This document shows positions 1 to 7,595 of a stretch of 27,653 bases of DNA, in pieces; position 1 is the stretch's first letter, and each line of letters begins with the position of its first letter. Both the position numbers and the translations under genes were made by a program. Source of the stretch: VRUB01 sp046758085 (GTDB lineage Bacteria; Pseudomonadota; Gammaproteobacteria; Acidiferrobacterales; SPGG2); assembly GCA_046758085.1 (NCBI GenBank), contig JBHHZP010000035.1, positions 1 through 27,653 on the forward strand, written 5' to 3'. Below the pieces are notes generated by a model, which was given only the letters and a program-made list of their open reading frames with translations, was not told where the DNA came from and did no database searches.

Positions 1-577
1 TGCACGGTGAGCTAGCCTCACGGCTAGGCCGGCGGATCAGGCATGCCTGTTTGGCTTATCAAACACTGAAAGGCATCCAAGATCTCATCAATTCTGCAGG
101 CGCCAGCACGGTCGCCAGAAAGAAGATGGCTGTACAATGCAAACAACGTCAGACCTTGCGAAAGAGACAAAAAGGTCAACATAAGCTACCCCCGATTTAA
201 CGGACACTTCAGAAAGGGGACAATACCCGAAGGAGGTGACCATGACCTAAAGGGTCAGATCGATCTTGGACGGGAGCAATTTGCAAAGCCCGCGCAAGCC
301 AAAATCAAAAAGATCCCGCAAGACGTTCATATCCCCAAAGCGCAACGCCGCCCACCGGCGCCCCCCTAGCAAAGATCGCCCATCAGCACGCTCATCGGGA
401 AAAAGCCATACGGGCGGCCTGTGGACCGGGCAGTGCTCCTAGCGGAAGATTGGCGATTACTTCGGCCTTTTCACGACCGTGGGCTCTATGGTTCGTCGTG
501 CCAGACATGAATAGGGCGGCCTACCGTCAAGCCGCCTTGATGATATGGACCAATCTTGCCCAACGACAGGCGATTGT
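1..577. other. Noncoding left edge with debris of a lost gene
   Basis: No convincing gene is visible. A small hairpin (CTAGCC/GGCTAG, 12-27) may end something upstream of the window. From about 189 the sequence has the look of a mobile-element end: a CCCCCGATTTAACGG stretch, then AGAAAGGGGACA at 211. A very strong Shine-Dalgarno sequence (AAGGAGGTGA, 230-239) sits before ATG ACC TAA (242-250), so the gene that used this start is gone. The rest, up to the end of the racemase-family gene at 578, holds only short frames without recognisable motifs. Confidence 0.5.
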
Positions 578-1333
578 CTAAAGTCGCTTGCTGAATAAAC
601 TGCCGTAGCCCTCGACTGTCTCCTGGCACCGCATGAGGCGAAGCACATGCCAGGCCAGCGCCTGGTTGCTACAGATAACGGGCTTGCGCAGCTGATGCTC
701 CAATTCCCCCACAACAGAAGCGGCACGTAGGGAGGTGCAGGATATGAACAGCAGATCGGCGCTTTCGTCGCACACGGCCTCGGCGGCCGTGGCGATAGCC
801 TCGGGCGGGATCATGGTGATCGCAATGTCGTCTTCCATAGCAAAGCCGCTGATGTTGAGGACTTCGAATCCTCGGTCGACGAATTGCTGCGCCAGTTCCC
901 CGTTGATCTCCTCGATATAGGGAGTGAGCACGGAAAGGCGTTTGGCTGCAAAAGCCTCGAAAGCCGCGCAGGCGGCCAGAAGCGGGTTGGTTGTGGGGAT
1001 GCCCGGGCAAGCAGCGTGAATGGCGGCGTCCACATTCTCCTGGCCGATGGCGGCGGTGCCGGAGGTACAGCCGTAGATCATCGCATCCACCCCCAAACCC
1101 GGTAAGATACCCGCGGCGGCGCGAGTGATGTCAGGCGCCATGGCGCGCAGGTTCTCCAGTGTCAGCGGGTTGGCGTTCGTCACCCGGTTGGTGAAAACTT
1201 GCACCCCTTCGGGCAGCATACGGCGCAGGTCCTGTTCGGTGTTGAAATCAGTCGCTAGTGCCAGCAGGCCGATCCGGCCCAGCGGCGCGATGGTCTCCAG
1301 CGTGAAGTCATGATCGAGTGATTCGATCTTCAT
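578..1333 (-). CDS. Asp/Glu racemase superfamily protein (maleate isomerase / EutA-like)
   Basis: A 251-residue cytosolic protein of the aspartate/glutamate racemase superfamily, in the branch of arylmalonate decarboxylase, maleate cis-trans isomerase and EutA. Both cysteines used by racemases and isomerases are seen: Cys89 in IYGCTSGT and Cys199 in FISCTSLR. The family's C-terminal KPVICSNQALAWH is at about 217-230. Having both cysteines argues for an isomerase or racemase rather than a one-cysteine decarboxylase. It starts 15 bp after the M24 hydrolase gene ends, on the same strand, so the two are probably cotranscribed. EutA and EutD (DoeA), the ectoine catabolism proteins, belong to these same two families, which suggests a shared pathway. 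The other ectoine genes are absent here, so the substrate is unknown. Length is normal for the family. Confidence 0.88.
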   Translation of the reverse strand: MKIESLDHDFTLETIAPLGRIGLLALATDFNTEQDLRRMLPEGVQVFTNRVTNANPLTLENLRAMAPDITRAAAGILPGLGVDAMIYGCTSGTAAIGQENVDAAIHAACPGIPTTNPLLAACAAFEAFAAKRLSVLTPYIEEINGELAQQFVDRGFEVLNISGFAMEDDIAITMIPPEAIATAAEAVCDESADLLFISCTSLRAASVVGELEHQLRKPVICSNQALAWHVLRLMRCQETVEGYGSLFSKRL

Positions 1334-1348
1334 TGGTGTTGTCCCGCG

Positions 1349-2518
1349 TCAGGTCACAATAGGAAGTTCTGCAGGCGCACGGCGGCTCAGCCAGCGGGCG
1401 CCATCCTCGGTAATAACGATGTTCTCTTCATGTACCATCTGCTTGCCCGGGGCGGATTCCATTCCGGGCTCCAGCGTCAGCACAACGCCGGGTTCCAGCG
1501 CGGTCATGTCATCGGGCGTGTTGGACGGCCATTCGGTCAGTTGCATGCCAAGACCGTGGCCCATGCGCCCGACGCTGTTGCCCAGCGCTCCCCCCGCCTC
1601 CAGCACCCGCCACATGGCGGTCCAGATATCGCTGGTGGTCGCCCCCGGCCTGGCAGCGGTGAACCCGGCATCGGTGGAGGCGTAAACCACGTCATAGGTG
1701 CGTCGTACGGCGTCGTCGGCATGACCGAAGGCGAAGTTGCGATCGAAGTCGCAGAAATAGCCGTCGAAGGTTGTACCGGTATCGATGATGAGGACGTCAC
1801 CGCCTTTCAGAGCGCGGTCCGCCGGACCCATGATGATGCTGTCGTAACCGCCAGGGCCAGACCCGCAGATCAGATAGGGGGAGTTATCGGCACCGCGTTG
1901 CAGAAGATCGATGCGGAAGCGCTGGCAGATCTGGCGTTCGCTTTCGCCCATTTTCAGAGTTTGCGGCAGCGCCTCGAAGGCGGCGGAGGTCAGGTCGCAG
2001 ATGTAATGGATCTTTTCGATCTCGGCGGCGGACTTTATATAACGCAGTTGATGCAGCACGACCGAGGCATCTGCGACCTCGAAAGCCGATAACCCGCTCA
2101 GAAGTTTCTGGTAGTCCCGTGCCGGCATGCGTAGGAAACTCTCGTGCCCCAGGGGAATGCCGAGGCGACCGAACTTCCTGGGCAGGGCGCCTATGACATC
2201 CTGCAGCAGGGAGATGCCGTCGTCTTCGGGCCGGGGAGCGGGCCAGGTGTGAATATCCTCCACCCAGGTGGCGGCCATGCCGGTAGCGCCGATTTCCGGG
2301 ATCACGGCAATCGGCTTCCCATCCAGTGGCAGCAGCACAAACCAAGGCCGGGTGGGGCTTTCCCAGAACTGCGTGAAGAAGCCGGTAAAATAACGGACGT
2401 CCGGCTCGGTGGTCAGCAGAATAGCATCCATCTGTTTGGCCTGCATTCGTTTTTGCACCCGCTGCGTGCGCGCTTCAAATTCCGATTGATCGAAACCGCG
2501 TCTGGGAACGGCTAGCAT
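1349..2518 (-). CDS. M24-family metallohydrolase (Xaa-Pro peptidase / ectoine hydrolase-like)
   Basis: A 389-residue creatinase/prolidase-type protein: an N-terminal creatinase-like domain (about 10-160) followed by a pita-bread metallohydrolase domain. All five metal ligands of the family are visible: Asp246 and Asp257 (IDTGTTFDGYFCDFDR), His321 (GHGLG), Glu350 (TLEPGM) and Glu364 (HEENIVIT). An active dinuclear metal enzyme is therefore expected. The family includes X-Pro aminopeptidases, creatinase and ectoine hydrolase (DoeA/EutD). Pairing with an EutA-like racemase favours a small-molecule amide hydrolase over a general peptidase, but this is inference. The start has a fair ribosome-binding site (AAAGGA about 8 nt upstream on the minus strand). 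It is the first gene of a two-gene operon, divergent from the haloalkane dehalogenase. Confidence 0.9.
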   Translation of the reverse strand: MLAVPRRGFDQSEFEARTQRVQKRMQAKQMDAILLTTEPDVRYFTGFFTQFWESPTRPWFVLLPLDGKPIAVIPEIGATGMAATWVEDIHTWPAPRPEDDGISLLQDVIGALPRKFGRLGIPLGHESFLRMPARDYQKLLSGLSAFEVADASVVLHQLRYIKSAAEIEKIHYICDLTSAAFEALPQTLKMGESERQICQRFRIDLLQRGADNSPYLICGSGPGGYDSIIMGPADRALKGGDVLIIDTGTTFDGYFCDFDRNFAFGHADDAVRRTYDVVYASTDAGFTAARPGATTSDIWTAMWRVLEAGGALGNSVGRMGHGLGMQLTEWPSNTPDDMTALEPGVVLTLEPGMESAPGKQMVHEENIVITEDGARWLSRRAPAELPIVT

Positions 2519-2590
2519 TGGTGGTTCCTTTGATTAAGGTGAAAATTCTTCGGGCGCTAAGCCGACAACCGATTTATTATCTTACTCTTA

Positions 2591-2615
2591 CGGGGTCCAG
2601 TCTTGCACTGCCACA
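2591..2615 (+). repeat. Possible GGGTC(C/A)AGTCTTG-type dispersed repeat
   Basis: CGGGGTCCAGTCTTGCACTG resembles the ACGGGGCCAGGTCTTGACGG at 12631-12650 and, less closely, the GGTCGGGTCTTG repeats at 4503 and 12685. Together with AAAAGGGGACATTC-type motifs at 211, 8681 and (reverse strand) about 15345-15360, these may be outer parts of decayed Y1-transposase elements. Similarity is short and judged by eye. Confidence 0.35.
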
Positions 2616-2632
2616 TTAGGCTCGATCGACCG

Positions 2633-2654
2633 AAACTGCCGCTTTAGGCAGTTT
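2633..2654. promoter_or_regulatory. Perfect 8-bp inverted repeat upstream of the dehalogenase
   Basis: AAACTGCC, a 6-nt spacer, then GGCAGTTT form a perfect inverted repeat ending 42 nt before the dehalogenase ATG, in the divergent intergenic region. It could be an operator for either gene, or a short hairpin in the dehalogenase leader. It lacks a proper T-tract, so a terminator is less likely. No regulator gene is adjacent. Confidence 0.4.
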
Positions 2655-2696
2655 TACATGGAGACACGATTCACCACTAACGACTGACAACCTTTT

Positions 2697-3572
2697 ATGG
2701 AACCGATTTCCTCTGATTTTTCATTCACCTCGAAGTACCTCGAGGTACTCGGCTCGAAGATGCACTACATCGACGAAGGCAGGGGCGACCCGGTCCTGTT
2801 TTTGCACGGTAACCCCACCTCATCGTATCTGTGGCGAAATGTAATTCCCCATCTCACGCCGCACGCTCGCTGTATCGCGCCGGACCTGATCGGCATGGGC
2901 AAATCCGATAAGCCCGATTTGGGCTATCGCTTTTTCGACCATGTCGCCTATGTCGAAGGATTTATCGGGGCCCTCGGGCTTTCGAACATTACTTTCGTCG
3001 TTCACGACTGGGGCTCCGCGCTGGGTTTCCACTACGCCATGCGGCACGAGGACAACGTCAAGGGAATCGCCTTTTTGGAAGCAATCATCAGGCCGGCGAG
3101 CTGGTCGGGTTTCCCGCGAGATTTCAAGCTGGGGTTCAAGCTGTTTCGCACGCCTGGCATCGGCTGGCTCATGATCAGCGTGATGAACGTGTTTGTGAGA
3201 CAGCTGCTACCGAAGGCAATTGTGCGCGAGCTCACGCAAGAGGAGAGGCGTCATTACGAGGAGCCTTATCCCACGATTCGCAGCCGCAGGCCCATACGCC
3301 AGTGGCCGCGCGAGATTCCGATCGATGGCCACCCGCCCGACGTGCATGAAGCCGTCGCCGCCTACAGCCGCAAGCTGCAACACTCGGCGTTGCCCAAGCT
3401 GCTTTTCTATGCCCAGCCCGGGGGCATCATGCGTGCCGAGGCTCTCGAATGGTGCAAGCGCAACTTGAGGGGCTTGCAGACCGTAGATATCGGAAAAGGG
3501 ATTCACTATTTACAGGAAGACAATCCCCACCGGATCGGCGAAGAATTGGCCACGTGGTACCGGGATTTGTAA
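2697..3572 (+). CDS. Haloalkane dehalogenase (alpha/beta hydrolase, HLD-II type)
   Basis: A 291-residue alpha/beta-hydrolase that should hydrolyse carbon-halogen bonds of haloalkanes to give alcohol, halide and a proton. The full catalytic pentad of the DhaA/LinB group is seen: nucleophile Asp104 and halide-binding Trp105 (VVHDWGSALG), halide-binding Asn39 (HGNPTSSYLW), acid Glu128 (AFLEAI) and base His270 (GKGIHYLQEDNPHRIG). An asparagine halide ligand with a glutamate acid is the HLD-II arrangement. Length is normal and no signal peptide is seen, so it should be cytosolic. The start is set by homology-like content (SKYLEVLGSKMHYIDEG); the ribosome-binding site is weak. It is transcribed alone, divergently from the M24 operon. 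A DehI-type haloacid dehalogenase lies about 7 kb downstream. Related epoxide hydrolases and luciferases are less likely given the exact pentad. Confidence 0.92.
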   Translation: MEPISSDFSFTSKYLEVLGSKMHYIDEGRGDPVLFLHGNPTSSYLWRNVIPHLTPHARCIAPDLIGMGKSDKPDLGYRFFDHVAYVEGFIGALGLSNITFVVHDWGSALGFHYAMRHEDNVKGIAFLEAIIRPASWSGFPRDFKLGFKLFRTPGIGWLMISVMNVFVRQLLPKAIVRELTQEERRHYEEPYPTIRSRRPIRQWPREIPIDGHPPDVHEAVAAYSRKLQHSALPKLLFYAQPGGIMRAEALEWCKRNLRGLQTVDIGKGIHYLQEDNPHRIGEELATWYRDL

Positions 3573-3696
3573 TTGCCCGCTTGCGGGTAGTGGTTTCTGG
3601 CTACGCCATAGCCAATAATCAAACCAGGCCGCACGACGACCGGACGGCGGCTGGTATCACTGACAGACAATACAGGGACTCGGGAAGGGAGGAGCT

Positions 3697-4425
3697 ATGC
3701 AAGCGTATTGGTCACGGATATTAGGTGGTCTGATCATCATAAAAGTTGTACTGCCGTTCGTGCTGTTAGCGGTCCTCGTGGTCGCACCGACCGTGGTGTT
3801 CCTTCAGGTCAATGCGGCGCTGGAGGCGGCATGGCAGGAGATCGAGCCAGGCGTCAAGGCAGCCAGGGCGCAAATCGACGTCATAGACAACGAGGCCAGG
3901 CGTCTCGTAGGCGAGGCAAGAAAGATCAAGGATGAGACGACAGAGTTTGCAGAGGACGTAAAAGAGATCGTGAAGCCGTTGAAAGGGGCGTTGAGCGGAC
4001 TATCGAAGTCAATGGGAACGATTGCACGAACGGTGCAAAACGTGGTGAATACGATCATCAGGGCGGTAAACGGACTGCCGTTTGTGAAGATTCCACGAGT
4101 AAGGATAAAGAATTACTTCAAGATCCCCGCATTCGATATTGACCTTCCGAACGTAGACCTGCAGGTATCGGACCAGGCCTACGAGGCGATCAGAAGGCTT
4201 TCCGAAGAGTCCTACAAGGTGACCACCAAAGTCAAATCCACGCTTGATATCCTGAGCGGCATATTTGCAACCGGCTGGCGCCTCGCGAAAGTCGCTTTTT
4301 ACCTCATTATTTTCTGGTTGATTCTGGTGGTCGTGGGTTACGCCGCACGATCGCTGCACCGGTTCTCGCAGGGCTGGAAGATGATCAGAGGGCAGCCGGT
4401 GGAAGGGGCATTGATGTTGCTGTAA
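3697..4425 (+). CDS. Two-TM coiled-coil membrane protein, unknown function
   Basis: A 242-residue protein not recognised as a named family. A hydrophobic segment at about 9-37 is followed by a charged helical, probably coiled-coil region (about 40-120, rich in Ala, Glu, Lys and Arg). A loop with Pro-spaced basic and acidic motifs (KIPRVRIKNYFKIPAFDIDL, about 131-150) comes next, then a second helix and a TM segment at about 197-217 with a short basic tail. The two TM segments with a large soluble part between them suggest an inner-membrane protein with one long loop. The start is supported by an excellent ribosome-binding site (GGGAGGAG just upstream). It lies between the dehalogenase and an SGNH lipoprotein, on the same strand but with gaps of 124 and 179 nt, so an operon is not implied. 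Confidence 0.8.
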   Translation: MQAYWSRILGGLIIIKVVLPFVLLAVLVVAPTVVFLQVNAALEAAWQEIEPGVKAARAQIDVIDNEARRLVGEARKIKDETTEFAEDVKEIVKPLKGALSGLSKSMGTIARTVQNVVNTIIRAVNGLPFVKIPRVRIKNYFKIPAFDIDLPNVDLQVSDQAYEAIRRLSEESYKVTTKVKSTLDILSGIFATGWRLAKVAFYLIIFWLILVVVGYAARSLHRFSQGWKMIRGQPVEGALMLL

Positions 4426-4502
4426 CAACCGGCCAGGAACACCGCGGCTTGCCTCGTTCTATTGGTCCTGGTAAGTCTGCGCATGCCTCCGGGTCCCTCC
4501 GC

Positions 4503-4546
4503 GGTCGGGTCTTGTTTTTAATAGTTTTCTCTGGTCTCAAAGACGA
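4503..4546 (+). repeat. 44-bp dispersed repeat, copy 1
   Basis: Begins GGTCGGGTCTTG and ends CTGGTCTCAAAGACGA. It matches 12685-12728 at 43 of 44 positions and a diverged copy at 8523-8566. It lies in the gap between the membrane protein and the SGNH lipoprotein. Confidence 0.8.
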
Positions 4547-4604
4547 AGAGGGAGGAAAGGTGGGAACCATTTAGGAAATCCGTCGGCATGTGAGCTAGAA
4601 ACAA

Positions 4605-5225
4605 GTGACCCTTAACCCACAATTGCGATCGCTGGCAGCGGCGCTTATGGCCGTCGTGCTCGCTGGCTGCAGCGGGAAGGTGCCGAAGCTCCCGCCGCTC
4701 GCGACGGACGACGTCATCGTCGCCTTCGGCGACAGCCTCACCTACGGCAGTGGGGCCAAGGCGAAAGAGAGCTATCCCGCGGTTCTCGCGGAACTCATCA
4801 ATCGGAAGGTGGTGCGCGCCGGCGTGCCCGGCGAGCTGACCGCACAGGGACTCGCGCGCCTACCCTCGGTGATCGAGGAGCACAACCCGCGGCTCGTGAT
4901 CGTGTGCCTCGGCGGCAACGACATGCTGCGCAGGGTTAACGAGGCTGAGATCAAGGAAAACCTGCGCGCGATCATCGCCGGTATCCGCGCCCGCGACATC
5001 GCGGTGGTGCTGGTAGGCGTGCCCAAGCCCGCGCTCCTCACGAGCGCGCCTGAGTTCTATGCCGGTCTCGCAGCCGAATTCGGCGTTCCCTACGAGGGCG
5101 AGATCGTCACCAGCGTGCTTTATAAGCCGGAATACAAGTCCGATGGGATACATCCCAACGCCCAGGGCTACCGCAAGATAGCGGAAGCGATCGCGGAGCT
5201 GCTCAGGAAGGCGGGAGCCGTGTAG
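4605..5225 (+). CDS. SGNH/GDSL hydrolase lipoprotein (TesA-like esterase)
   Basis: A 206-residue exported esterase or lysophospholipase of the SGNH family. The N-terminus is a lipoprotein signal (hydrophobic 8-20, lipobox LAGC with Cys22), so the mature enzyme should be membrane-anchored in the cell envelope. Catalytic blocks are complete: Ser44 in FGDSLTYG, a Gly in the expected block II region, Asn105 in GGND, and Asp180/His183 in SDGIHPNAQGY. The family (TesA, arylesterase) hydrolyses acyl esters and thioesters; the substrate cannot be read from sequence. The start is GTG, chosen because it gives a complete signal peptide; the ribosome-binding site is poor. The stop codon is only 5 nt before a truncated transposase relic, so the native downstream region was probably lost. 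Confidence 0.9.
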   Translation: MTLNPQLRSLAAALMAVVLAGCSGKVPKLPPLATDDVIVAFGDSLTYGSGAKAKESYPAVLAELINRKVVRAGVPGELTAQGLARLPSVIEEHNPRLVIVCLGGNDMLRRVNEAEIKENLRAIIAGIRARDIAVVLVGVPKPALLTSAPEFYAGLAAEFGVPYEGEIVTSVLYKPEYKSDGIHPNAQGYRKIAEAIAELLRKAGAV

Positions 5226-5230
5226 CGCAC

Positions 5231-5673
5231 TTGCCCCGCGCGCATCGGGTTTTTCTGCCAAATCATGTTTGGCCCATCACCCATCGCTGCCACAGGGAAG
5301 ACTTTGTGCGCAAGTTCGCCAAAGAGCGCACGCGTTATCTGTGCTGGTTTTTCTAGGCCAAGCAATGTCTCGGACTTTGTGCCTTTGTGGTAGGGGCCGG
5401 GCCTGAATAATTGAATTATGGTGATTCGCCGGCCACGGTTTCTTTAAGCCTACGCTACCACACCGCGGGGCCTGCTGAACCGTTCTCACCGCTAGGGGTT
5501 ACATGGCGACCGTTTATCTGCTGGACCGCGCGGCCAACCTGTCGCTCAAACAGGTAGCCGCGCTCGCCGGCGTATCACTCCCGCGGGTCCCGCAGATTTA
5601 AACGAAGATCGCACCCACACCCCCGGATCGAAGATTACGAGGTCTGATGAGGTTCTCTAAGCTAAAGTACTGA
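5231..5673 (+). pseudogene. Decayed Y1/RAYT-type transposase (N- and C-terminal parts, centre lost)
   Basis: From TTG 5231 the frame reads LPRAHRVFLPNHVWPITHRC and on to WFF, then a stop (5354), AKQCLGLCAFVV, and a second stop at 5408. This is the N-terminal signature I associate with Y1 (IS200-like, REP-associated) transposases. After about 90 nt a second frame at 5503 reads MATVYLLDRAANLSLKQVAA and continues through GVSLPRV, broken by TAA at 5599, to RLRGLMRFSKLKY and a stop at 5671. That resembles the C-terminal helix-turn-helix tail of the same transposases. The catalytic centre (HxH, Tyr) is missing, so the gene is dead. Two other N-terminal relics are at 10025 and 14942. Family identity is from memory of the motif. 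Confidence 0.72.
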
Positions 5674-5736
5674 CTCTGTCACACCGTCGCGCGCTTCGAT
5701 TCACGCTTGGCACGTCCAGCAATCGAACCGGATGTG

Positions 5737-7164
5737 CTATGCGCCTCCCCCGACGAAAACCCTCTTCTTAATTGTGGCGTGGACACCCCAGTTGCCATCG
5801 ACAACCTGGGTCACGCCGAAGTCGGTGGCGACGGACATGAGGGAGATCGCTTCGTCTTCACCCAAGGACTGCGTCGTCATGAGGAAATGTCGCATCTTGC
5901 GGAACGCGTCTCGCATTGCCTTGTCCACCGACGAGTTCGCATAGATCGCCTGCTGGGCCTTCGCGCCGAGCTCCTGCAAGTAATTGGCATAGCTAAAGCC
6001 GTGGACCACCCATGCCTCCCCAGTTTCCAGCAGCGGATATTCCAGGTTCTGGAGAATCGTGCCGCCGACGTCTTTCTTCTTGTGAAGAATGAGCTGAAAA
6101 ACGCCGGTCAGCGACATTTCTATTGCCGTCCCGCACAGCTCCGAGTCCCCCTGGGCCGCGTGGGAATCGCCAACCGAAAGGAGACCTCCTTCCACGGCGA
6201 CCGGATAATACATCGTCGCGCCTTTCCCGATTCGCCAGTCGTCGATGTTGCCGCCGAAATAACTTGGCGGAATCGAGTCGACGATATCTTCTTCCTTGGG
6301 CGCCAGGCCGATTACCCCAAAATGAGGGCGAATCGGAACCCGGACATTTTTCAACACACCGTGGTTCTCTTGAACCAGCGAGTGGTCAACCCGTACGCCC
6401 GGGTAATCGATGATTTTGTGAACGACGCCGAATGGATCCGTCTGTGGCACCCACCGGAAATTGTATACGGCTTTTGCCCAATCCCGCTCGCCGTCCGCAT
6501 CCAGCTCGTAAATCGTAATGACTTCCCGAGGTTTTGGCTCTTCGAGGAGATCCTTGTAATGGAATCCCCACCACGCGGCAGCATTGCTGCCGAAAGCTTT
6601 CCCATTGTATTTCGGGTTAGCCGATGGACGTGGACGGACATCGACGATGCGGACTTCGAGGATATCCCCGGGTGTTGCACCGCGGACGTAGACCGGCCCC
6701 GTCAGGATGTGCACGCCGAAGCCTTCGCCGGCACCACGGCCCAGCACCGAAGCATCCATCGGTCCAGCTCCTCGCCGGTCCACATTTTTCTTGTCCTTGG
6801 TCCAGTGGTAAACGCTTTCCAGGCCTGGATCTCCCTTGATCATGCGTTCGAAGTCATCGTTGGCGTGGTGCGTCAGGGACTCGATGGTTACAAAGTCACC
6901 CGAATCAACTTCAACCAGAGGCTTCAATTTCTTGCTGAAATATCCCCAATGGACAGTTTCTGCGGAAGCAGGGACATAGTAGTGGTTGGTGGTGCCTACC
7001 TTTCCTGGTTTCATTTGTGCCGCGCTTACTGGAGAGATGTATGGAAAGCCAATCGCTCCAAGGGTTGCGGCGGCGCCACTTGCAGCGGCGGCCCCCTTCA
7101 AAAAATTCCGACGCCCCTCTGTTAATGTTTCGTCACTCGCTCTCTCATTGCTTTTTGTCTTCAT
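5737..7164 (-). CDS. Tat-exported formamidase/acetamidase (FmdA/AmdA) family protein
   Basis: A 475-residue member of the FmdA/AmdA family, which hydrolyses formamide, acetamide or similar short amides to the acid and ammonia. Family motifs are clear: HANDDFERM, then a GPVYVRGATPGDILEVRI stretch, the WWGFHYKDL region, and VGDSHAAQGDSELCGTAIEM. A twin-arginine signal (GRRNFLKG at about 17-24, then an Ala-rich hydrophobic stretch) predicts folded export to the periplasm, whereas well-known FmdA enzymes are cytosolic. I set the start at 7164, where ATG follows GAGGAGGGGAAAACC. A longer frame to 7296 adds 44 residues without a ribosome-binding site and would bury the Tat signal. It stands alone, divergent from the methyltransferase. 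A long open frame on the opposite strand is its shadow. Confidence 0.9.
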   Translation of the reverse strand: MKTKSNERASDETLTEGRRNFLKGAAAASGAAATLGAIGFPYISPVSAAQMKPGKVGTTNHYYVPASAETVHWGYFSKKLKPLVEVDSGDFVTIESLTHHANDDFERMIKGDPGLESVYHWTKDKKNVDRRGAGPMDASVLGRGAGEGFGVHILTGPVYVRGATPGDILEVRIVDVRPRPSANPKYNGKAFGSNAAAWWGFHYKDLLEEPKPREVITIYELDADGERDWAKAVYNFRWVPQTDPFGVVHKIIDYPGVRVDHSLVQENHGVLKNVRVPIRPHFGVIGLAPKEEDIVDSIPPSYFGGNIDDWRIGKGATMYYPVAVEGGLLSVGDSHAAQGDSELCGTAIEMSLTGVFQLILHKKKDVGGTILQNLEYPLLETGEAWVVHGFSYANYLQELGAKAQQAIYANSSVDKAMRDAFRKMRHFLMTTQSLGEDEAISLMSVATDFGVTQVVDGNWGVHATIKKRVFVGGGA

Positions 7165-7595
7165 GGTTTTCCCCTCCTCGGTGAACCCGCGATTGGCAAC
7201 TGATGCTGGATTGAATTGAATAGACCATCGGCGAAGCCCAACGCTTCCCCGATTAAGCCGACGGGCTGGCAAAAGGTTACCAGGAACCGGTGCCAAAGGG
7301 GAGCTAATTGTGTTTTAGCGTTGCCTATGACACCACTGCTGACTCAAGGGTAAAACTGGGGCCTTCGTCGGACGCTACCCATTCAATGCATGAGCGTTTG
7401 CAGTTCGTGGTGCATTTGATCGCGCGGTATCGGTACACTGTCGCCTTGAGGGAGGAGTACCCATGCACGCGTGAACTTGATAGGACGCCCGAAGGATCGG
7501 GTTTGCTCGCGCACGAGTCCGCGCTGTTTTGGTTATGATACACTGCAAACCGTGTCGGTTGCGCTTGTCCAATTAACGAATCCTTCGGAGGAGAT
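7165..7595. other. Divergent intergenic region, no gene seen
   Basis: About 430 nt separate the divergent formamidase and methyltransferase genes and should hold both promoters. Nothing here codes convincingly. A good Shine-Dalgarno stretch (GGGAGGAG, about 7451) precedes ATG CAC GCG TGA, an ORF too short to mean much. TATGAT at about 7535 is a possible -10 element for the methyltransferase, but no matching -35 is seen at normal spacing. Confidence 0.45.

Noticed and set aside
1430..2092. 220-codon plus-strand frame
   Set aside because: Antisense of the M24 hydrolase; composition is that of a shadow frame (Gly/Val/Arg-rich) with no motif.
5707..7125. 472-codon plus-strand open frame
   Set aside because: It is the antisense of the formamidase-family gene, which has clear motifs, a Tat signal and a ribosome-binding site.
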